Below the pieces are notes generated by a model, which saw nothing but the letters and a program-made list of their open reading frames with translations, had not been told where the DNA came from and did no database searches. Position numbers and translations under genes: made by a program. Source: Tenacibaculum finnmarkense (GTDB taxonomy: Bacteria > Bacteroidota > Bacteroidia > Flavobacteriales > Flavobacteriaceae). From it: a stretch of 64,000 bases of DNA. Within the stretch, counting starts at the first letter, position 1; every line of letters starts with the position of its first letter. The DNA lies in contig NZ_OENA01000049.1 in the NCBI RefSeq assembly GCF_900239185.1, positions 1 to 64,000 on the forward strand, read 5' to 3'. This document shows, in pieces, positions 9,642 through 18,584 of this stretch.

Positions 9642-9688
9642 AAAAAAAAGACTGTTCGGATTTTAAATTCAAACAGTCTTTTTTTTTG
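9642..9688 (+). terminator. terminator after kynA
   Basis: Stem AAAAAAGACTGTT / AACAGTCTTTTTT with an AT-rich loop and a long T-run; A-run on the left arm makes it potentially bidirectional. Confidence 0.85.
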
Positions 9689-9728
9689 GAACAGTATTTG
9701 TCTAACTTTAGACATAAGTTTGAACATT

Positions 9729-10511
9729 ATGAAAAACCATTTTTTAGTTATTTCCGTATTATTTTTTAGCCTATTTGCTTTTGGTCAACAAAAAAATGCA
9801 CCGTTTAATGATGGTGAATTTCTTGCGTTTAAAATGAGTTATAGTGGTTTTTTTAAAGCAGGAACTGCTACTTTATCTTTAAAAGAAGAAGCGTTAAACG
9901 GGCAAAAAATATTTCACGCAACTGGCAAGGGTTGGACTACCGGTATGATTAAATGGTTTTTTGAGGTGAATGATGATTATCAATCTTATTTTGATAAAAA
10001 ATCAGGAAAACCCTATGTTTTTAAAAGGAAAATAAACGAAGGAGGACATAAAAAACACAAACAAATAATCTTTAATCAGCAAGAAAACACGGCTAGTATT
10101 CATGATTTTCGAAACAAAAAAGATACACTAATTAGGGCTGTAAACGTGCAAGATATGATTTCTTCTTTTTATTTTTTAAGAAGTTACGACACTAAAAACA
10201 TGAAAAAAGGAGAAGAGATAAAAATTGATATGTTTTTTGACAATCATACCTATCCTTTTAAATTGCGTTTTTTAGGAAATGAAACACTAACAACAAAGTT
10301 TGGAAAAGTAAAAACCCAAAAATTTAGACCCATCGTAAAAGCGGGGCGTGTATTTAAAGCGCAAGAAAGTGTTACCGTTTGGATAACCGCCGATAAAAAT
10401 AAAATTCCTGTAAAAATAAAAGCCTCTTTAGCAGTGGGGTCACTTCGTGCCGAGCTTTCTGCTTATAAAGGATTAGCAAATCCATTCAAAACAGTTTTTG
10501 GTTCAAAATAA
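9729..10511 (+). CDS. DUF3108-family exported protein
   Basis: Predicted periplasmic protein of unknown role, about 260 residues. I place the start at the ATG at 9729, giving MKNHFLVISVLFFSLFAFGQ, a clean signal peptide with cleavage after FAFG; a TTG three codons upstream would only add residues before it. The mature part begins with FNDGEFLAFKMSYSGFFKAG and ends in a beta-rich barrel-like domain, as in DUF3108 proteins, which resemble lipid- or envelope-associated periplasmic proteins. It sits 88 bp before an M23 peptidase on the same strand, in keeping with an envelope function. No catalytic motif is visible. Confidence 0.8.
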   Translation: MKNHFLVISVLFFSLFAFGQQKNAPFNDGEFLAFKMSYSGFFKAGTATLSLKEEALNGQKIFHATGKGWTTGMIKWFFEVNDDYQSYFDKKSGKPYVFKRKINEGGHKKHKQIIFNQQENTASIHDFRNKKDTLIRAVNVQDMISSFYFLRSYDTKNMKKGEEIKIDMFFDNHTYPFKLRFLGNETLTTKFGKVKTQKFRPIVKAGRVFKAQESVTVWITADKNKIPVKIKASLAVGSLRAELSAYKGLANPFKTVFGSK

Positions 10512-10560
10512 TAAGTTGTTTACTTATTGTTAAAGTACAATAAGCAATAGTTTTTATTTG

Positions 10561-10568
10561 TATTTTTG
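10561..10568 (+). promoter_or_regulatory. candidate -7 box for the M23 peptidase operon
   Basis: TATTTTTG fits TAnnTTTG. Its position argues against a start at the overlapping TTG (10566) and for the TTG at 10599. Confidence 0.4.
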
Positions 10569-10598
10569 CAGGTACACATAAATTTAAATTACTTTTTT

Positions 10599-11870
10599 TT
10601 GAAAAAATATATTCATTTACTACTTGCCTGCTGTTTGTTTTTCTCTTGTAAAACAGCTACTGAAAAAAAGGTAAAACTTCCTGTTGAAATAGTAAAACCA
10701 AAAGCTGTTTACGCTTATGGTTTTAATTTAGATAATTTTAAAATAGTTAACGACACCATAAAAAAAGGAGAGAGTTTTGGTGTTATTTTAGATCGTCATC
10801 ATGTATTGTATCCTAAAATTAATAAAATAGCAACGACTATTAAAGATACTTTTGATGTTCGACGCATTCGTTCAGGTAAAAAATATACGGTTCTTACCTC
10901 AAAAGATTCTTTGCAAAAAGCCCGTGTTTTTATTTATAAACACAATAAAGTCGATGCTACAATCATCAATTTTAACGATTCAATAATATCAGCTTATCAG
11001 GTACATAAAAAAATTACAACCATAGAAAAACAGGTTTCAGGTAAAATTTCATCAAATTTATCGGTAACCATGGATAGTTTAGGCTTAAAAGCGAGTTTAA
11101 CCAATACGGTTGCTGATATTTATGCTTGGACCCTTGATTTTTATAGCTTACAAAAAGGCGATAGTTTTAAATTAATTTATGATGAAAAATTTATTAATGA
11201 TACTACTTTTGTTGGCTATGGAGCAGTAAAAGCAGCTGTTTTTAATCATAAAGGAGAAAACTTATATGCCTATAAATTTGTAGGTGATTCTATTTCTAAA
11301 ACACCTGAATTTTATAACGAAAATGGAAATATGCTTCGTAGGGCATTTTTAAAATCGCCTATTAAATTTCAATATCGAATTTCATCACGCTATAATTTAA
11401 GAAGAAAAATTGCACTTTATGGAAGGGTACGCCCACATAAAGGAACTGATTTTGCTGCAAAATATGGTACCCCAATAATGACTACTGCAAGCGGAACTGT
11501 TATCGCATCTGCAAGGCGAGGTGGTAATGGAAATTATGTAAAAGTTCAGCATAATACTACCTACACAACACAGTATTTGCATATGAAAAAAAGAAATGTT
11601 AAGGTTGGCGATTATGTAAAACAAGGTGCTATTATTGGCTGGGTAGGGATGACAGGAAACACTAGTGGTCCTCATGTTTGTTATCGTTTTTGGAAAAATG
11701 GTAAACAAGTAGATCCTTTTCGTCAAAAACTTCCAACAGCCGAACCTTTAGATGCTAAAATTAAACCAAGATATTTTGAGTTTATAAAGCCCTTGAAAAT
11801 AAAATTAGATGCTATAAGTTTAATTCAAAAAGATACCATTTATACTTCTTCTAACGAAAGAAAAAATTAG
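10599..11870 (+). CDS. M23-family (LytM-like) peptidoglycan peptidase, lipoprotein
   Basis: Probable zinc endopeptidase acting on peptidoglycan crosslinks in the periplasm. Starting at TTG 10599 gives MKKYIHLLLACCLFFSCKT, a lipoprotein signal with its lipobox; the upstream in-frame TTG overlaps a likely promoter. The middle region (about 45-250) is a beta-rich regulatory part seen in flavobacterial members, followed by the LytM domain (about 270-385) with H280-x3-D284 (HKGTDFA). The usual HxH zinc/catalytic motif appears as H359-V-C361 (GPHVCYRF), so the last ligand is Cys instead of His. The frame stops 9 bp before pgi, so the two are very likely cotranscribed. Confidence 0.88.
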   Translation: MKKYIHLLLACCLFFSCKTATEKKVKLPVEIVKPKAVYAYGFNLDNFKIVNDTIKKGESFGVILDRHHVLYPKINKIATTIKDTFDVRRIRSGKKYTVLTSKDSLQKARVFIYKHNKVDATIINFNDSIISAYQVHKKITTIEKQVSGKISSNLSVTMDSLGLKASLTNTVADIYAWTLDFYSLQKGDSFKLIYDEKFINDTTFVGYGAVKAAVFNHKGENLYAYKFVGDSISKTPEFYNENGNMLRRAFLKSPIKFQYRISSRYNLRRKIALYGRVRPHKGTDFAAKYGTPIMTTASGTVIASARRGGNGNYVKVQHNTTYTTQYLHMKKRNVKVGDYVKQGAIIGWVGMTGNTSGPHVCYRFWKNGKQVDPFRQKLPTAEPLDAKIKPRYFEFIKPLKIKLDAISLIQKDTIYTSSNERKN

Positions 11871-11879
11871 CGATATGTT

Positions 11880-13448
11880 ATGCCTTTACAAAACATCAAC
11901 CCAGTGCAAACTGATGCTTGGAAAAAATTAACAGCTCATTTTACCCAAGCAAAGCAGTATGAGTTAAAAGCTCTTTTTAAAAAAGATAAAAACAGAAAAG
12001 AACAGTTTTCTATTTCTTTAGATGACTTTAAGGTTGATTACTCAAAAAATCACATTACCCAAGAAACCATTGATTTATTAGTTTTATTAGCTGAACAAAC
12101 AAAACTTAAAGACGCAATTTCTAAGTATTTTTCTGGTGATAAAATTAACGCAACAGAAGATAGAGCCGTATTACATACAGCTTTGAGAAGCAATTCAAGC
12201 ACGCCTATTTTAGTCGATTCAGAAGATATAAAGCCTAAAATACAAGCCACATTAAGTAAAATGAAGGCTTTTAGTGATGCTGTAATTTCTGGAAAATGGA
12301 AGGGTTTTACTGGTAAACCAATTACCGATGTTGTTAATATAGGCGTAGGAGGTTCTGATTTAGGACCAAGCATGGTGGTAGAAGCGTTGCAATTTTACAG
12401 CAATACATTGAACTCACATTTTGTATCAAATGTAGACGGAGATCATGTATTTGAAGTATTAAAGAAGCTTGATCCTGAAACAACATTATTTGTAATAGTT
12501 TCTAAATCATTTATGACTGATGAAACCATTACAAATGCAAATACAATTAGAGATTGGTTTTTAAAATCGGCAGCAATTACCGATGTTTCTAGGCATTTTG
12601 TGGCAGTGTCGTCTAATGTTGAGCAAGCAATCGATTTTGGAATTAATCAAGAGAATATTTTTCCGATGTGGAACTGGGTTGGCGGTAGGTTTTCTTTATG
12701 GTCAGCTGTTGGTTTATCAATTAGTTTGTCTATCGGATATGATAATTTTAAAGAATTATTAAATGGTGCCGAACAGGTTGACGAACATTTTAAAACAACC
12801 GATTTTGATAAAAATATTCCTGTAATATTAGCCCTGATAAGTGTTTGGTATAATAATTTTTTTAAATCAGAAACCGAAGTTATTTTACCATATAGCCAGT
12901 ACTTATGTAAATTACCTGCTTATTTACAGCAGGCAATTATGGAAAGTAACGGTAAAAGTGTTGACAGAAATGGTCAAGAAATTAACTATCAAACAAGTGG
13001 TGTTATTTGGGGAGGTACTGGTACTGATATTCAACATGCCTTTATGCAGTTATTACATCAAGGAACAAAATTAATACCTGCCGATTTTATTGGTTTTGAA
13101 GAACCTTTACACGGTTTAACAGCGCAACATAAAAAATTAATGGCTAATTACTATGCTCAAATGGATGCCTTGGCGTACGGTAAAACAAAACAAGAAATAC
13201 ATTTAGAATTAAAATTAGCAAATAAATTAGCGAAAATAAATCAATTATTACCTTACAAAACCTTTGAAGGTAACCGACCGAGTACTTCATTTCTCTTTAA
13301 AAAGTTAACACCAAAATCATTAGGAATGCTTATTGCAACCTACGAACATAAGATTTTTACACAAGGAGTGTTGTGGAATATATTTTCATATGATCAGTTT
13401 GGGGTTGAACTGGGTAAGGAATTGGCAAAAAAAATGCTAATTAATTAG
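11880..13448 (+). CDS. pgi: glucose-6-phosphate isomerase
   Basis: Interconverts glucose-6-phosphate and fructose-6-phosphate in glycolysis and gluconeogenesis. The 522 residues are slightly shorter than the enterobacterial enzyme. Visible marks: the sugar-phosphate-binding IGVGGSDLGPSMV, VDGDHV, VSKSFMTDETITNA, the signature GGRFSLWSAVGL, the active-site MESNGKSVDRNG and VIWGGTGTDIQHAFMQLLHQG. The ATG lies 9 bp after the M23 peptidase stop. No terminator is obvious before the next receptor gene. Identification is secure. Confidence 0.97.
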   Translation: MPLQNINPVQTDAWKKLTAHFTQAKQYELKALFKKDKNRKEQFSISLDDFKVDYSKNHITQETIDLLVLLAEQTKLKDAISKYFSGDKINATEDRAVLHTALRSNSSTPILVDSEDIKPKIQATLSKMKAFSDAVISGKWKGFTGKPITDVVNIGVGGSDLGPSMVVEALQFYSNTLNSHFVSNVDGDHVFEVLKKLDPETTLFVIVSKSFMTDETITNANTIRDWFLKSAAITDVSRHFVAVSSNVEQAIDFGINQENIFPMWNWVGGRFSLWSAVGLSISLSIGYDNFKELLNGAEQVDEHFKTTDFDKNIPVILALISVWYNNFFKSETEVILPYSQYLCKLPAYLQQAIMESNGKSVDRNGQEINYQTSGVIWGGTGTDIQHAFMQLLHQGTKLIPADFIGFEEPLHGLTAQHKKLMANYYAQMDALAYGKTKQEIHLELKLANKLAKINQLLPYKTFEGNRPSTSFLFKKLTPKSLGMLIATYEHKIFTQGVLWNIFSYDQFGVELGKELAKKMLIN

Positions 13449-13526
13449 TAAAAGTGTTATTTATAGACTTTTTATTTATTTTATTATTAGTTAACTCTTG
13501 TTAGAAAGCTTAACATTAAGTTAATA

Positions 13527-13554
13527 TTGACAAAATGTAAAAGCAAGACCTTTG
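13527..13554 (+). promoter_or_regulatory. candidate promoter of the second TonB-receptor operon
   Basis: TTG at 13527-13529, then 17 bp, then GACCTTTG at 13547-13554, one mismatch from TAnnTTTG. The ATG is 30 bp downstream. Confidence 0.35.
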
Positions 13555-13584
13555 CAGCGCATTTAATAATAATTTAGATTAGAA

Positions 13585-16086
13585 ATGAAGAAAATTAAAA
13601 ATGTTTTACTAGTAGCGCTGTTCTTTGTAGCGGCAACAGTTTTAGGACAAATTCAACTTACCGGTAAGGTAGTTGACGAAATGGGAGAACCTCTTCCTGG
13701 AGCTGGTCTTATCGTTAAAGGAACTGCCAACGGAACAGCAACAGATTTTGATGGAAATTTTAAGCTAAGCGCTAAATCGAAGTCAGGAGTTGTAGTGGTA
13801 TCTTTTATTGGATACGTTAATCAAAAAATAGCTTACACAGCTTCAAAAGGTAATTTAGGAACTATTAAATTAGCGCCTTCAAATGTTTTAAATGAAATTG
13901 TAATTACAGCAACATCTTTTGCTGTTGGTAGAAAAACACCAGTAGCGGTATCAACACTTAAAGCTGCTGATATTCAAGCAAAATTAGGAACACAAGAATT
14001 TCCTGAAGTTTTAAAATCTACTCCTGGAGTATATGTTACCAAAACCGGTGGAGGTTACGGAGATTCTCGAATTAATTTACGTGGTTTTGCTTCAGCAAAT
14101 GTTGCGGTTATGATTAATGGAGTTCCTATTAATGATATGGAAAGCGGTAAAGTGCACTGGTCTAACTGGGCTGGTTTATCGGATGTAACTGCAGCAATGC
14201 AAGTTCAAAGAGGGTTAGGTGCTTCTAAAGTAGCTGTGCCTTCTATTGGTGGTACGATTAATATCATTACAAAATCTACTGATGTTAAAAAAGGAGGAAG
14301 TATTAATAGCTCAGTAGCGAATGATGGGTATCTTAAATACGGAATGACGCTTTCTACAGGTTTAACTGATAATGGTTTAGCAGTTACTGCTTCTTTAAAC
14401 AAAATGTCAGGAGACGGATACGTAGACGGTACGCAATTTAAAGGATTTAATTATTTTTTAAATATCTCAAAACGTATAAACGCTAAACATAAAATATCTT
14501 TTACAGGTTTTGGTGCAAAACAAGAGCACGGGCAACGTTATAATAGAAAATCTATTAAATTTAATAGAAACACTGAACAAGGTGGAAGAAGATTTAATCC
14601 AGATTGGGGATATAGAAATGGAAAGATTGAGAATTCATCTTATAACTTTTATCACAAACCTCAGTTATCATTAAACCATGATTGGACTATTTCTGAGAAG
14701 GCATTTGTAACGACTGCTTTATATGCTTCTGTAGCTTCAGGAGGAGGTAGAAGAACTCAAGGAGATGCTCTTAGAACTAATCTTGATGATTACAGATTAG
14801 GTGGTGTTGATCAGCCTATCGGTTATGATAAAATTGTTCAAGAAAATATTGCAAATGGTGTAAATGGATCTTCTAATATTTTTACATCTTCAATGAACGA
14901 TCATAAATGGTATGGAGTATTATCTACCTTAAAATATGATATTGATGAAGAATTTACTTTCTCGGGAGGTTTAGACGCAAGATATTATGTAGGTTCTCAT
15001 TATTATGAAGTAAACGATTTATTAGGAGGTGACTATTGGTTAAACAATAACAAAGCCTTAAAAGTTGGTGATCGTTTTAGTAAAGATTACGATGGTTATG
15101 TAAAACGTAACGGAGTATTTACACAATTAGAATACTCTAATGGAGATTTATCAGCATTTTTCTCTTCTTCTGTATCAAATACAAACTACAGTAAAGAAGA
15201 AAATATGAATGCTTTAGGAATGTCTGATAATTATAATTTTATTGGTTTTGGTAATAAAGGTGGTGTTAATTATAATATAGATGAAAAGCATAACGTATTC
15301 GGAAACATCGGGTATTTATCAAATGCACCATTTATGAATGCCGTATTTACAAATCAAAGAAATAATGACTTCAACAAAGAAGCTGCTAACGAAAAAGTAT
15401 TTAGTGCCGAATTAGGGTACGGTTTTAAATCGGAAATTTTTTCAGCGAATTTAAATGTTTATAGAACTTCTTGGTTAGACAAGTCGGTTACCAGCTCTAT
15501 TGTAGACCGTATTACAGATGAACGTTTGTATGGTAACTTTACAGGTTTAGATGCTTTACACCAAGGTGTAGAATTTGACTTTGTTTATAAAGTAACAGAT
15601 AAGTTAAAGTTAACAGGTATGGCATCTCTTGGAGATTGGACATGGCAAAGTGATGTAAAAGGAATCATTGAAAATGAATTAGGAACTCAGCGATATGAAA
15701 AAGAAATTAACGCAAAAGGGTTAAAAGTAAATGATGCAGCACAAACTACATATGCCGCAGGATTATCGTATGAGCCAATTAAAAAGACAAAGTTTTTTGT
15801 TGATTATAATTATGCAGGTGATATCTATTCTAAATTGAATATAAGCGAAAGTACAGACAGACAAGATTCTTGGAAAATGCCAAATTATCATTTATTTGAT
15901 TTAGGTTTTAGACATGGATTTAAAATAGGAGACTTTAACGCTACTTTAAATGGTAAATTAAATAATATTTTGGATACAGAATATATTTCAGATGCTTTTG
16001 ATGGATCAAATCATACAGCACAAGATGCTACGGTATATTACGGAGCAGGAAGAACATTTAGTTTAGGATTAAAAGTTAAATTTTAA
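13585..16086 (+). CDS. TonB-dependent outer-membrane receptor with carboxypeptidase-regulatory-like domain
   Basis: Energy-coupled outer-membrane importer, 833 residues. Order of parts: signal peptide (cleaved after VLG near residue 21), carboxypeptidase-regulatory-like domain (about 24-105, VVDEMGEPLPGAGLIVKG), TonB-box-like VLNEIVITATS, plug with LRGFASANVAVMINGVPIND and GGTINIITKS, then a barrel ending in LGLKVKF. The receptor is followed after 11 bp by a lipoprotein with internal repeats, a TonB-receptor/lipoprotein pairing like SusCD but with no SusD similarity, which may form a ligand-capturing pair. The ligand is not identifiable. Codon use looks like that of a well-expressed gene. Confidence 0.92.
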   Translation: MKKIKNVLLVALFFVAATVLGQIQLTGKVVDEMGEPLPGAGLIVKGTANGTATDFDGNFKLSAKSKSGVVVVSFIGYVNQKIAYTASKGNLGTIKLAPSNVLNEIVITATSFAVGRKTPVAVSTLKAADIQAKLGTQEFPEVLKSTPGVYVTKTGGGYGDSRINLRGFASANVAVMINGVPINDMESGKVHWSNWAGLSDVTAAMQVQRGLGASKVAVPSIGGTINIITKSTDVKKGGSINSSVANDGYLKYGMTLSTGLTDNGLAVTASLNKMSGDGYVDGTQFKGFNYFLNISKRINAKHKISFTGFGAKQEHGQRYNRKSIKFNRNTEQGGRRFNPDWGYRNGKIENSSYNFYHKPQLSLNHDWTISEKAFVTTALYASVASGGGRRTQGDALRTNLDDYRLGGVDQPIGYDKIVQENIANGVNGSSNIFTSSMNDHKWYGVLSTLKYDIDEEFTFSGGLDARYYVGSHYYEVNDLLGGDYWLNNNKALKVGDRFSKDYDGYVKRNGVFTQLEYSNGDLSAFFSSSVSNTNYSKEENMNALGMSDNYNFIGFGNKGGVNYNIDEKHNVFGNIGYLSNAPFMNAVFTNQRNNDFNKEAANEKVFSAELGYGFKSEIFSANLNVYRTSWLDKSVTSSIVDRITDERLYGNFTGLDALHQGVEFDFVYKVTDKLKLTGMASLGDWTWQSDVKGIIENELGTQRYEKEINAKGLKVNDAAQTTYAAGLSYEPIKKTKFFVDYNYAGDIYSKLNISESTDRQDSWKMPNYHLFDLGFRHGFKIGDFNATLNGKLNNILDTEYISDAFDGSNHTAQDATVYYGAGRTFSLGLKVKF

Positions 16087-16097
16087 AAAATAGAATC

Positions 16098-17195
16098 ATG
16101 AAAAAAATATTTTTATTAGTAGCTGTTTTTGCAATGGTTTTTACTTCATGTGAACCATTAGAAGACATCAACGCAGAAATTGACGCACAAGAAAACGCTA
16201 TTGTAGCAGATGTAGTATATACGCTTGAAGATGACGATTATACAAACAAAGTTACAAAAGGAGGGTTAGGTTTTAAATACGCTAATTTTAATTCAGAAGC
16301 AGATGCAAAAGCAGAATTACCTGCATTTTTAGCAAGTAAATACCCTGTATTTGGAAAAAAATCATCAGCAGCAGTAACCTTTAAAGTTTATAGCAAAAAA
16401 AATACTGAAAAAAGTTTAGAAAGCTATGAAGTAACAAAAGCAGATTATACTGAAGCAGGACAGAAATATGGTAACTTTAGTAAGTTTTCTCATATTACTG
16501 ATTTTTTAAACGGTAAATATACAAACCCTGCAAACAGATTGTTAGTTTCTTTAACCTACAAATATTATTCAGGATCTGTTTCAACTCTTAACAACGGTTT
16601 CTTATTTAGCAATGGTGCTTGGGAATTAGTAACAGGTTTTTCAAAAGAAGAATACAAGCAAATGGGGGAGTCTCATCCTAATTTTTCTAGTAAAGATGAA
16701 GCGTATGCTAAAATTCCAGTATTTTTATTAGATAAATATAAATACGAGCCAAAAGAAGCAGGAACTGTTCAAGGATTTATGTACAACATGTATGTTGGTG
16801 GTGGTGTAACAGATAGTTTTGTTATTTATTTCATCTATGATGGAAACAACTGGGCTAAATATACCAATACTGTTGAACAAACAGTTAAGTTTGGGCATGA
16901 CGGAACTAATTGGGTTCCTGATAATACTATCAAATATACTTTAACAGGAGCTGATTACGCTTTAATTGGTAATGACAAGTATAACAATTTTGATGTAAGA
17001 GCAGGTAAAGATGACGAAACAGAAGCTGTTCGTTTAGATAAAATTAATACAATTTTATTAAACAATTTCCCTACAGATCTTGAAGGTCAAAAATATATTG
17101 TTTCTTATTCAGTATATGACGGAGTTAATAAAGTTTTTACAATGAAACTTGTAAAACAAGGCGCTGTTTATGTTATTCAAAAAGAAGAAGCATAA
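16098..17195 (+). CDS. lipoprotein with four internal repeats, partner of the TonB receptor
   Basis: Predicted outer-membrane lipoprotein of 365 residues; not a family I can name. The signal sequence ends in the lipobox MVFTSC (Cys18). The rest is built from repeats that begin with a hydrophobic-x-L/V-x-x-x-D/E-Y motif: Y48, Y117 and Y186 are spaced exactly 69 residues apart, and a fourth at Y287 follows after 101. Each repeat then has a G...NF or NFSS step, a helix resembling A.AKIP.FL..KYP, and a strand such as FKVYS, LTYKYYSG, FMYNMYVG or VSYSVYDG. The gene starts 11 bp after the receptor and ends in a strong terminator, so the two form one operon. Substrate binding is inferred only from this pairing. 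Confidence 0.8.
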   Translation: MKKIFLLVAVFAMVFTSCEPLEDINAEIDAQENAIVADVVYTLEDDDYTNKVTKGGLGFKYANFNSEADAKAELPAFLASKYPVFGKKSSAAVTFKVYSKKNTEKSLESYEVTKADYTEAGQKYGNFSKFSHITDFLNGKYTNPANRLLVSLTYKYYSGSVSTLNNGFLFSNGAWELVTGFSKEEYKQMGESHPNFSSKDEAYAKIPVFLLDKYKYEPKEAGTVQGFMYNMYVGGGVTDSFVIYFIYDGNNWAKYTNTVEQTVKFGHDGTNWVPDNTIKYTLTGADYALIGNDKYNNFDVRAGKDDETEAVRLDKINTILLNNFPTDLEGQKYIVSYSVYDGVNKVFTMKLVKQGAVYVIQKEEA

Positions 17196-17218
17196 AATAG
17201 TTTCATAAAATACAATTT

Positions 17219-17248
17219 AAAAACCACCTCAATCGAGGTGGTTTTTTT
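17219..17248 (+). terminator. terminator of the receptor/lipoprotein operon
   Basis: AAACCACCTC (ending 17230), loop AATC, GAGGTGGTTT (from 17235), then a T-run. Confidence 0.9.
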
Positions 17249-17263
17249 ATGAGTAAAATTCAC

Positions 17264-17271
17264 TAAATTTG
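17264..17271 (+). promoter_or_regulatory. candidate -7 box for the small membrane protein gene
   Basis: TAAATTTG matches TAnnTTTG; ATG is 34 bp downstream. Confidence 0.45.
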
Positions 17272-17305
17272 CCAGCAACAAAACAAAAATTAACACAAAC
17301 ACATC

Positions 17306-17731
17306 ATGATGAAAACATTACATTCTTATTGGGCATATATAGTGCTAGCGATATTAATTTATACCGTAGTAAATGCCATTATAGGATTCGTTAAGAAAAA
17401 AGAATTTACACACAACGAATTTCGTTTAGGCTTATTTACTTTAATTACCACGCATATTCAGTTATTAATAGGTTTGATATACTATTTTATGTCGCCATGG
17501 TTTAAGGCCTTAATATCAGATACAAAAGCAGTAATGGGAGATTCATCAGCTCGTTTGTTAGCGCTAGAGCATCCATTAATGATGATTATCGCTATTGTAT
17601 TAATTACTGTAGGATGGTCAAAACATAAAAAACAAGTAAAAAGTGAAGACAAATTTAAAACCTTTGCCATCTTTTATGGGCTAGCATTAGTAGTAATACT
17701 ATCAAGAATCCCTTGGAATAATTGGATGTAA
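17306..17731 (+). CDS. four-helix membrane protein (cytochrome b-like annotation in relatives)
   Basis: Integral membrane protein of 141 residues with four hydrophobic segments (about 8-30, 43-66, 88-106, 118-138). Histidines lie near helices 1, 2 and 3 (H6, H36, the THIQ His near 50, the EHPLMM His near 90). Relatives in flavobacteria are often labelled cytochrome B, and the His spacing could permit haem binding, but this is not demonstrated. It is flanked by terminators on both sides and by its own -7 box, so it is a single-gene transcript. The second in-frame ATG (codon 2) is an equally possible start. Confidence 0.7.
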   Translation: MMKTLHSYWAYIVLAILIYTVVNAIIGFVKKKEFTHNEFRLGLFTLITTHIQLLIGLIYYFMSPWFKALISDTKAVMGDSSARLLALEHPLMMIIAIVLITVGWSKHKKQVKSEDKFKTFAIFYGLALVVILSRIPWNNWM

Positions 17732-17764
17732 TAGTACTTAATTCGTTTTAATTGAAATATATAG

Positions 17765-17787
17765 TCCCACTTTCGTGGGATTTTTTA
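17765..17787 (+). terminator. terminator after the membrane protein gene
   Basis: TCCCAC, loop TTTC, GTGGGA (17765-17780), followed by TTTTTTA. Confidence 0.8.
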
Positions 17788-17793
17788 TTTTTG
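17786..17793 (+). promoter_or_regulatory. candidate -7 box for plsC
   Basis: TATTTTTG directly follows the terminator tail; ATG is 23 bp downstream. Confidence 0.45.
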
Positions 17794-17816
17794 TATTCTA
17801 CTAAATTATAATACTA

Positions 17817-18548
17817 ATGAAATTTATAAGTTATATTATCTCTTCAATATTTGCAGTAGTCTTCTTTTCGTTGCTACTAATTTTTCATCCAATACAATGG
17901 TTGGGCTTAAAGTTATTTGGGCAAAAAGGACATCAAAAGGTGGTGAATATTATGAATTGGTTTTTAATTAAATCATTATTAGTTTTAGGAATTCGTGTAC
18001 TTGTCGAAAATGAGCAAGAACTGCCAGAAAATACCAGCTTAATATTTGTATCAAACCATCAAAGTACCTTTGACATATCGCCGATTATTTGGCATTTTAG
18101 AAAGAACAATCCAAAGTTTGTTTCTAAAAAAGAATTAGGAAAAGGCATCCCTAGTATTTCTTTTAATTTAAGACACGGAGGTGCAGCTTTAATCGATAGA
18201 AAAGACCCAAGACAAGCCCTAACCGAGCTGGCAAATTTTTCAAAAACTATTGGTAAAAATAACTGGTCTGCTGCTATTTTTCCTGAAGGAACACGAAGCG
18301 TAACAGGTGTGCCAAAATCATTTTCACCAAACGGTTTAAAAATGATTGCAAAATACAATCCCGAAGCTTACGTTGTTCCGTTAACAATCAATAATTCATG
18401 GAAAGTGTTTAAATATGGGAAATTTCCATTAGGCTTAGGAAGTCCTATCAAAATTAAAACACATGCGCCAATAAAAGTAAATAGTTTGCCTTTTAATGAG
18501 TTGATAAATAGTGTAGAAACTACCATTAAAGAAGCAATCGATTGCTAA
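17817..18548 (+). CDS. plsC: 1-acyl-sn-glycerol-3-phosphate acyltransferase
   Basis: Adds the second acyl chain to lysophosphatidic acid, producing phosphatidic acid for membrane lipids. The 243-residue protein has an N-terminal membrane segment (about 5-25) and the two acyltransferase motifs: H81-x4-D86 in SNHQSTFDIS and the phosphate-binding FPEGTRS (156-161). The C-terminus is the typical beta-rich tail. An acyl-ACP desaturase starts 36 bp downstream, so one transcript may link chain unsaturation with phospholipid assembly. A second acyltransferase of the same superfamily lies at 30632-31417; which one is the main PlsC cannot be told from sequence. Confidence 0.92.
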   Translation: MKFISYIISSIFAVVFFSLLLIFHPIQWLGLKLFGQKGHQKVVNIMNWFLIKSLLVLGIRVLVENEQELPENTSLIFVSNHQSTFDISPIIWHFRKNNPKFVSKKELGKGIPSISFNLRHGGAALIDRKDPRQALTELANFSKTIGKNNWSAAIFPEGTRSVTGVPKSFSPNGLKMIAKYNPEAYVVPLTINNSWKVFKYGKFPLGLGSPIKIKTHAPIKVNSLPFNELINSVETTIKEAIDC

Positions 18549-18584
18549 AATAGAAACAAAACAAACAACTATAAAATATATATT

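Noticed and set aside
12841-13074. Plus-strand small frame inside pgi
   Set aside because: Out-of-frame shadow within a conserved enzyme.
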